This document shows, in pieces, positions 61,474 through 64,000 of a stretch of DNA of 64,000 nucleotides. Both the position numbers and the translations under genes were made by a program. Below the pieces are notes generated by a model, which saw nothing but the letters and a program-made list of their open reading frames with translations, had not been told where the DNA came from and ran no database searches. Source of the stretch: Streptomyces griseomycini (GTDB lineage Bacteria; Actinomycetota; Actinomycetes; Streptomycetales; Streptomycetaceae); the NCBI RefSeq assembly GCF_014203535.1, contig NZ_JACHJI010000004.1, forward strand, positions 496,001 to 560,000. Reading direction: 5' to 3'. Numbering within the stretch: position 1 is the first letter of the stretch; the number at the start of each line of letters is the position of its first letter.

Positions 61474-61681
61474 GGGTCTCCTCACGGGGTTGCCGGTGGG
61501 GGATCGCGCGGGGTGGGGGTGGAGCACGAGGGCCTCGGGAACGGCCCCGTGTGCCCGGCGAGCGGCACGGATTCACGCTACGAGCCGGAGCGTGATCCTC
61601 CCAATGAGGGACTCCCCTAAGGGAGTTGGGCAGGGAAAACCCTCGGTCGCCCTCACCCGGACCGTGCGGACCGCGGTCCGG

Positions 61682-64000
61682 TCACGGCGTGCGGCGCCCC
61701 GCCGCCAGTCGGACGATGTCGACCCGCGAACGGATCCCCAGCTTGCGGTACACCCGGGTGAGGGTCGCCTCGACGGTCTTCACGCTGATGAACAGCCGGC
61801 CGGCGATCTCCCGGTTGGTGGCGCCCTCCATCACCAGCGCGGCCACCTGCCGCTCCATCGCGGCGAGCCCGTCCAGGGCGGCCGGGGTGGCGGCGGGCGC
61901 CGTCTCCGCCCGGGCGGGACCGGCGGCCGCGGTCTCGTCCACCCGGCGCAGCCAGGGCAGCGCGCGGCAGCGCCGGAACAGCCGGGCGGCCTCGTCGTAC
62001 GCGGCCGGCCCCGGACCCCGGGCGCGCAGCCGGGCCAGCGCGAACGCCGCCCGCGCCTCCTCCAGGCCGTGGCCCAGCTTGCCGAGCCGGTCCTGCGCAG
62101 ACGCCAACTGCGCCTGAGCGGCCTGGTGTTCACCGCGCGCGGCGCGCACCAGTGCCTCGGCGCGGTCCAGCACGGCCAGCACGCTCGCCCGGTCCAGGCG
62201 CAGCGCGTGCACCCGGGTGACGTTGATGAGTTCCTGTGCCTCGCCGACCTCGCCGACGCACACCAGCGCCTCGGCGAGGTCGCCGTGCCAGCGGCCCCGC
62301 GCCGGGTCGCTGATGCCCATGGCGTGCTCCAGCTCCCGCACCCGGCGCAGCGAGCGGACCGCGGCGGCCGCGTCCCCGGCGACCAACTGGGCGTAGCCGA
62401 GGGCGGCCAGGGCGAGGGAGAGGTACAACTGGTCGCCGTCCACCTCCGCGTGGTCCGCGGCCTCCCGGGCCAGGGCCAGCGCCCGGTCCACGTCCCCGCC
62501 CGAGGCCTCCGCGAAGGAGGCGAGCATGGCCGAGGCACTCTCGCCGATCCCGGAGTCCCGGGCCAGCCGCAGGCTCTCGCGGGTCAGGTCCAGGGCCCGG
62601 CCGCAGTGGCCGGAGCGCAGTTCGGTGTCGGCGAGCATGCGCAGGAAGTGCACCTCGCTCTCGACCATGCCGCGCCGCCGGGCCTCGCGCAGCAGCGCGG
62701 TGACGGCCGTACGGGCCTCGGGCAGCCGGTCGCTCATGAGCAGCCAGCGGAACCTGGCCATGGCGGCGCCGTTGTGGTGGCAGGCCACGTCGGGGTCCTG
62801 GGGTTCCTGCAGGGCGCGCCTGATGGTGGCGGGAGCGTCCGGATGGCCCATCAGGGTCTCGGTGGAGGCCTGGAAGGCGAGCGCCATCAGCTCGGTGCGC
62901 CGGTCCGCGCCGCGTGCGGCGAGGTCCGCCGCGTGCGCGGCCTCCTGGCGGGCCTCGGCGAAGTCGCCGTCCACCACCACTTCGCGCCACGCCAGCTGGT
63001 AGTGGACCAGGGCGAGCAGCCGGGGGTCGTCACCGGCGTCGGCCAGCACCTGCGGGAAGACGGCGTCGACCTCGCCGAGCGCCTGCCCGGCGGCCTCGAT
63101 GACCACCATCCAGGCCCGCACCCGCTCCGTCGGCACCGTGGCCCGGGTCAGCACCTCCCGCGCGATGTCCCGGGCGAGATCGGCCTCTCCGGCGGTGATC
63201 GCGTCCTCGGCGGCCCGCAGCCGCCGCTCGTCCGGCCCCGGCACGCTGTCGGCCGGGGTGTGCCGGGCGGCGAGCAGCCCGAGCGAGGCGGCGACCGAGG
63301 GCGCCCCGCGGTCCCGGGCCAGTGCGGCGGCCTCGGCGAGCCGGGCCGCCACCTCCGGGTCGGTGCCGGTGGTCGCCAGGGCCAGGTGCCGGGCCCGCTC
63401 GATGGGGTCGGAGGCGGCCGTGGACAGCGCGGTGTGCACCGCCCGCCGCTCGTGCGCCGGGGCCTCCGCGTACAGGGCCGCCGAGATCAGCGGGTGCGCG
63501 AAGCGCAGCGCCGGCTCCTCCGGGTCCGTCGCCAGCAGCCCCAGGGCGGCGGCCTGCGCGGTCTCCGCCTCGGCGTCGTCCCGGCCGGCCGCGTGCAGCA
63601 GCGCCAGGGTGGGACGGGCGCCCGCGCTGGCCACCAGCAGGGTGCGGCGCGCCTCGTCCGACAGCATCTCCAGGCGGCTGAGCACCAGGGCCCGCAGCGA
63701 GGTCGGCACCGGCAGCGGCTCGCCCGGGCGGGGACGGGCGGGGCTCTCGGCGAGGGCCCGGCCCAGTTCGAGCGCGAAGAGCGGGTTGCCGCCGCTGGTG
63801 CGGTGGATGTCACGGACCGTGGAGCGGGACAGACCGGTGTAGCCGCGGTGGTCCAGCAGCGCCGACACCTGCGTACGGGAGAACGGGCCCAGCCGCACGG
63901 CGAGCGTGTCCGGCGGACAGGCGCGCAGGTGGCGGTCGTACTCCTGGCCCTCCGTGCGCACCGCGCACACCAGCTGCACCGGGGTGTCGCCGAGCCGCCG
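61682..64000 (-). CDS. LAL-type LuxR regulator (N-terminus beyond window)
   Basis: The last 772 residues are visible; the frame runs off the right edge. The visible start (RRLGDTPVQLVCAVRTEGQE) lies in the AAA-like ATPase, after the Walker A loop, which would be outside the window. SGGNPLFALELGRALAESPA is a sensor region typical of LAL proteins. Then come about 450 residues of TPR-like helices, and the LuxR helix-turn-helix (ATNREIAGRLFISVKTVEAT, LTRVYRKLGIRSRVDIVRL). These large regulators sense ligands or maltose-like inducers and activate transcription. The target is unknown. Confidence 0.88.
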   Translation of the reverse strand, partial: RRLGDTPVQLVCAVRTEGQEYDRHLRACPPDTLAVRLGPFSRTQVSALLDHRGYTGLSRSTVRDIHRTSGGNPLFALELGRALAESPARPRPGEPLPVPTSLRALVLSRLEMLSDEARRTLLVASAGARPTLALLHAAGRDDAEAETAQAAALGLLATDPEEPALRFAHPLISAALYAEAPAHERRAVHTALSTAASDPIERARHLALATTGTDPEVAARLAEAAALARDRGAPSVAASLGLLAARHTPADSVPGPDERRLRAAEDAITAGEADLARDIAREVLTRATVPTERVRAWMVVIEAAGQALGEVDAVFPQVLADAGDDPRLLALVHYQLAWREVVVDGDFAEARQEAAHAADLAARGADRRTELMALAFQASTETLMGHPDAPATIRRALQEPQDPDVACHHNGAAMARFRWLLMSDRLPEARTAVTALLREARRRGMVESEVHFLRMLADTELRSGHCGRALDLTRESLRLARDSGIGESASAMLASFAEASGGDVDRALALAREAADHAEVDGDQLYLSLALAALGYAQLVAGDAAAAVRSLRRVRELEHAMGISDPARGRWHGDLAEALVCVGEVGEAQELINVTRVHALRLDRASVLAVLDRAEALVRAARGEHQAAQAQLASAQDRLGKLGHGLEEARAAFALARLRARGPGPAAYDEAARLFRRCRALPWLRRVDETAAAGPARAETAPAATPAALDGLAAMERQVAALVMEGATNREIAGRLFISVKTVEATLTRVYRKLGIRSRVDIVRLAAGRRTP

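Overview
The window is about 72% GC, uses G/C-ending third codon positions throughout, has many GTG starts, and carries Tat signals, LAL-type LuxR, XRE and PucR regulators, FhuF/iron-box and DUF2637/DUF3040 genes. Together these point to a Streptomyces chromosome. Gene content (alditol oxidase, RsgA, Ada/Ogt, PoxB, glycan cluster) resembles an accessory arm-proximal region, with several genes visibly decaying. No rRNA, tRNA, CRISPR array, intact transposase, integrase or phage module was seen.

Layout. 1-6288: small independent units (NmrA oxidoreductase with divergent AraC regulator, secreted protein, second AraC-type regulator, glyoxalase-fold protein, NADAR protein, lipoprotein, ThuA protein). 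6289-9724: a solute-binding-protein remnant, then a LacI regulator with its operator, divergent from a type-B carboxylesterase. 9833-18299: membrane protein with repeat tail, homocysteine methyltransferase, class II amidotransferase, Tat-exported GH43 enzyme, PEP-mutase-like enzyme, TetR regulator, Tat-exported PHP phosphoesterase coupled to an unknown protein, and a beta-helix fragment. 18300-29932: alditol oxidase, a radical SAM protein with unusual cysteine spacing, a membrane protein joining sigma-like and zinc-finger parts to an outside cellulose-binding module, RsgA behind a structured leader, the Ada/AlkA-Ogt alkylation repair pair, a TTA-containing PP2C-like protein and PoxB.

29941-37360 is mostly regulatory: a membrane-anchored HTH protein, an anti-sigma-type ATPase, a DUF2637 protein, an iron-box-controlled FhuF-like protein, a GntR regulator and a TPR protein. 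37592-43172 is a purine-catabolism locus in decay. The PucR regulator and NCS2 permease are intact, but xanthine dehydrogenase is collapsed into one in-frame chimera of FAD and molybdenum subunits, and its maturation factor XdhC is frameshifted and deleted.

44493-57594 is the most striking block. A divergent AT-rich operator separates a NodB deacetylase lipoprotein from a UXS-like epimerase. This is followed by eleven tightly coupled genes: carbamoyltransferase, GmhB-like phosphatase, GmhA-like isomerase, HldE-like kinase/adenylyltransferase, two GT9 heptosyltransferase-like enzymes, two GT4 and three GT2 glycosyltransferases. The run ends at a 26-bp perfect terminator stem. It predicts nucleotide-activated manno-heptose made and built into a carbamoylated surface glycan or glycoconjugate in a Gram-positive cell. 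A pyruvyltransferase-like gene lies just beyond. The end of the window holds an AlkZ-like DNA glycosylase, a secreted trypsin and a LAL regulator cut by the window edge.
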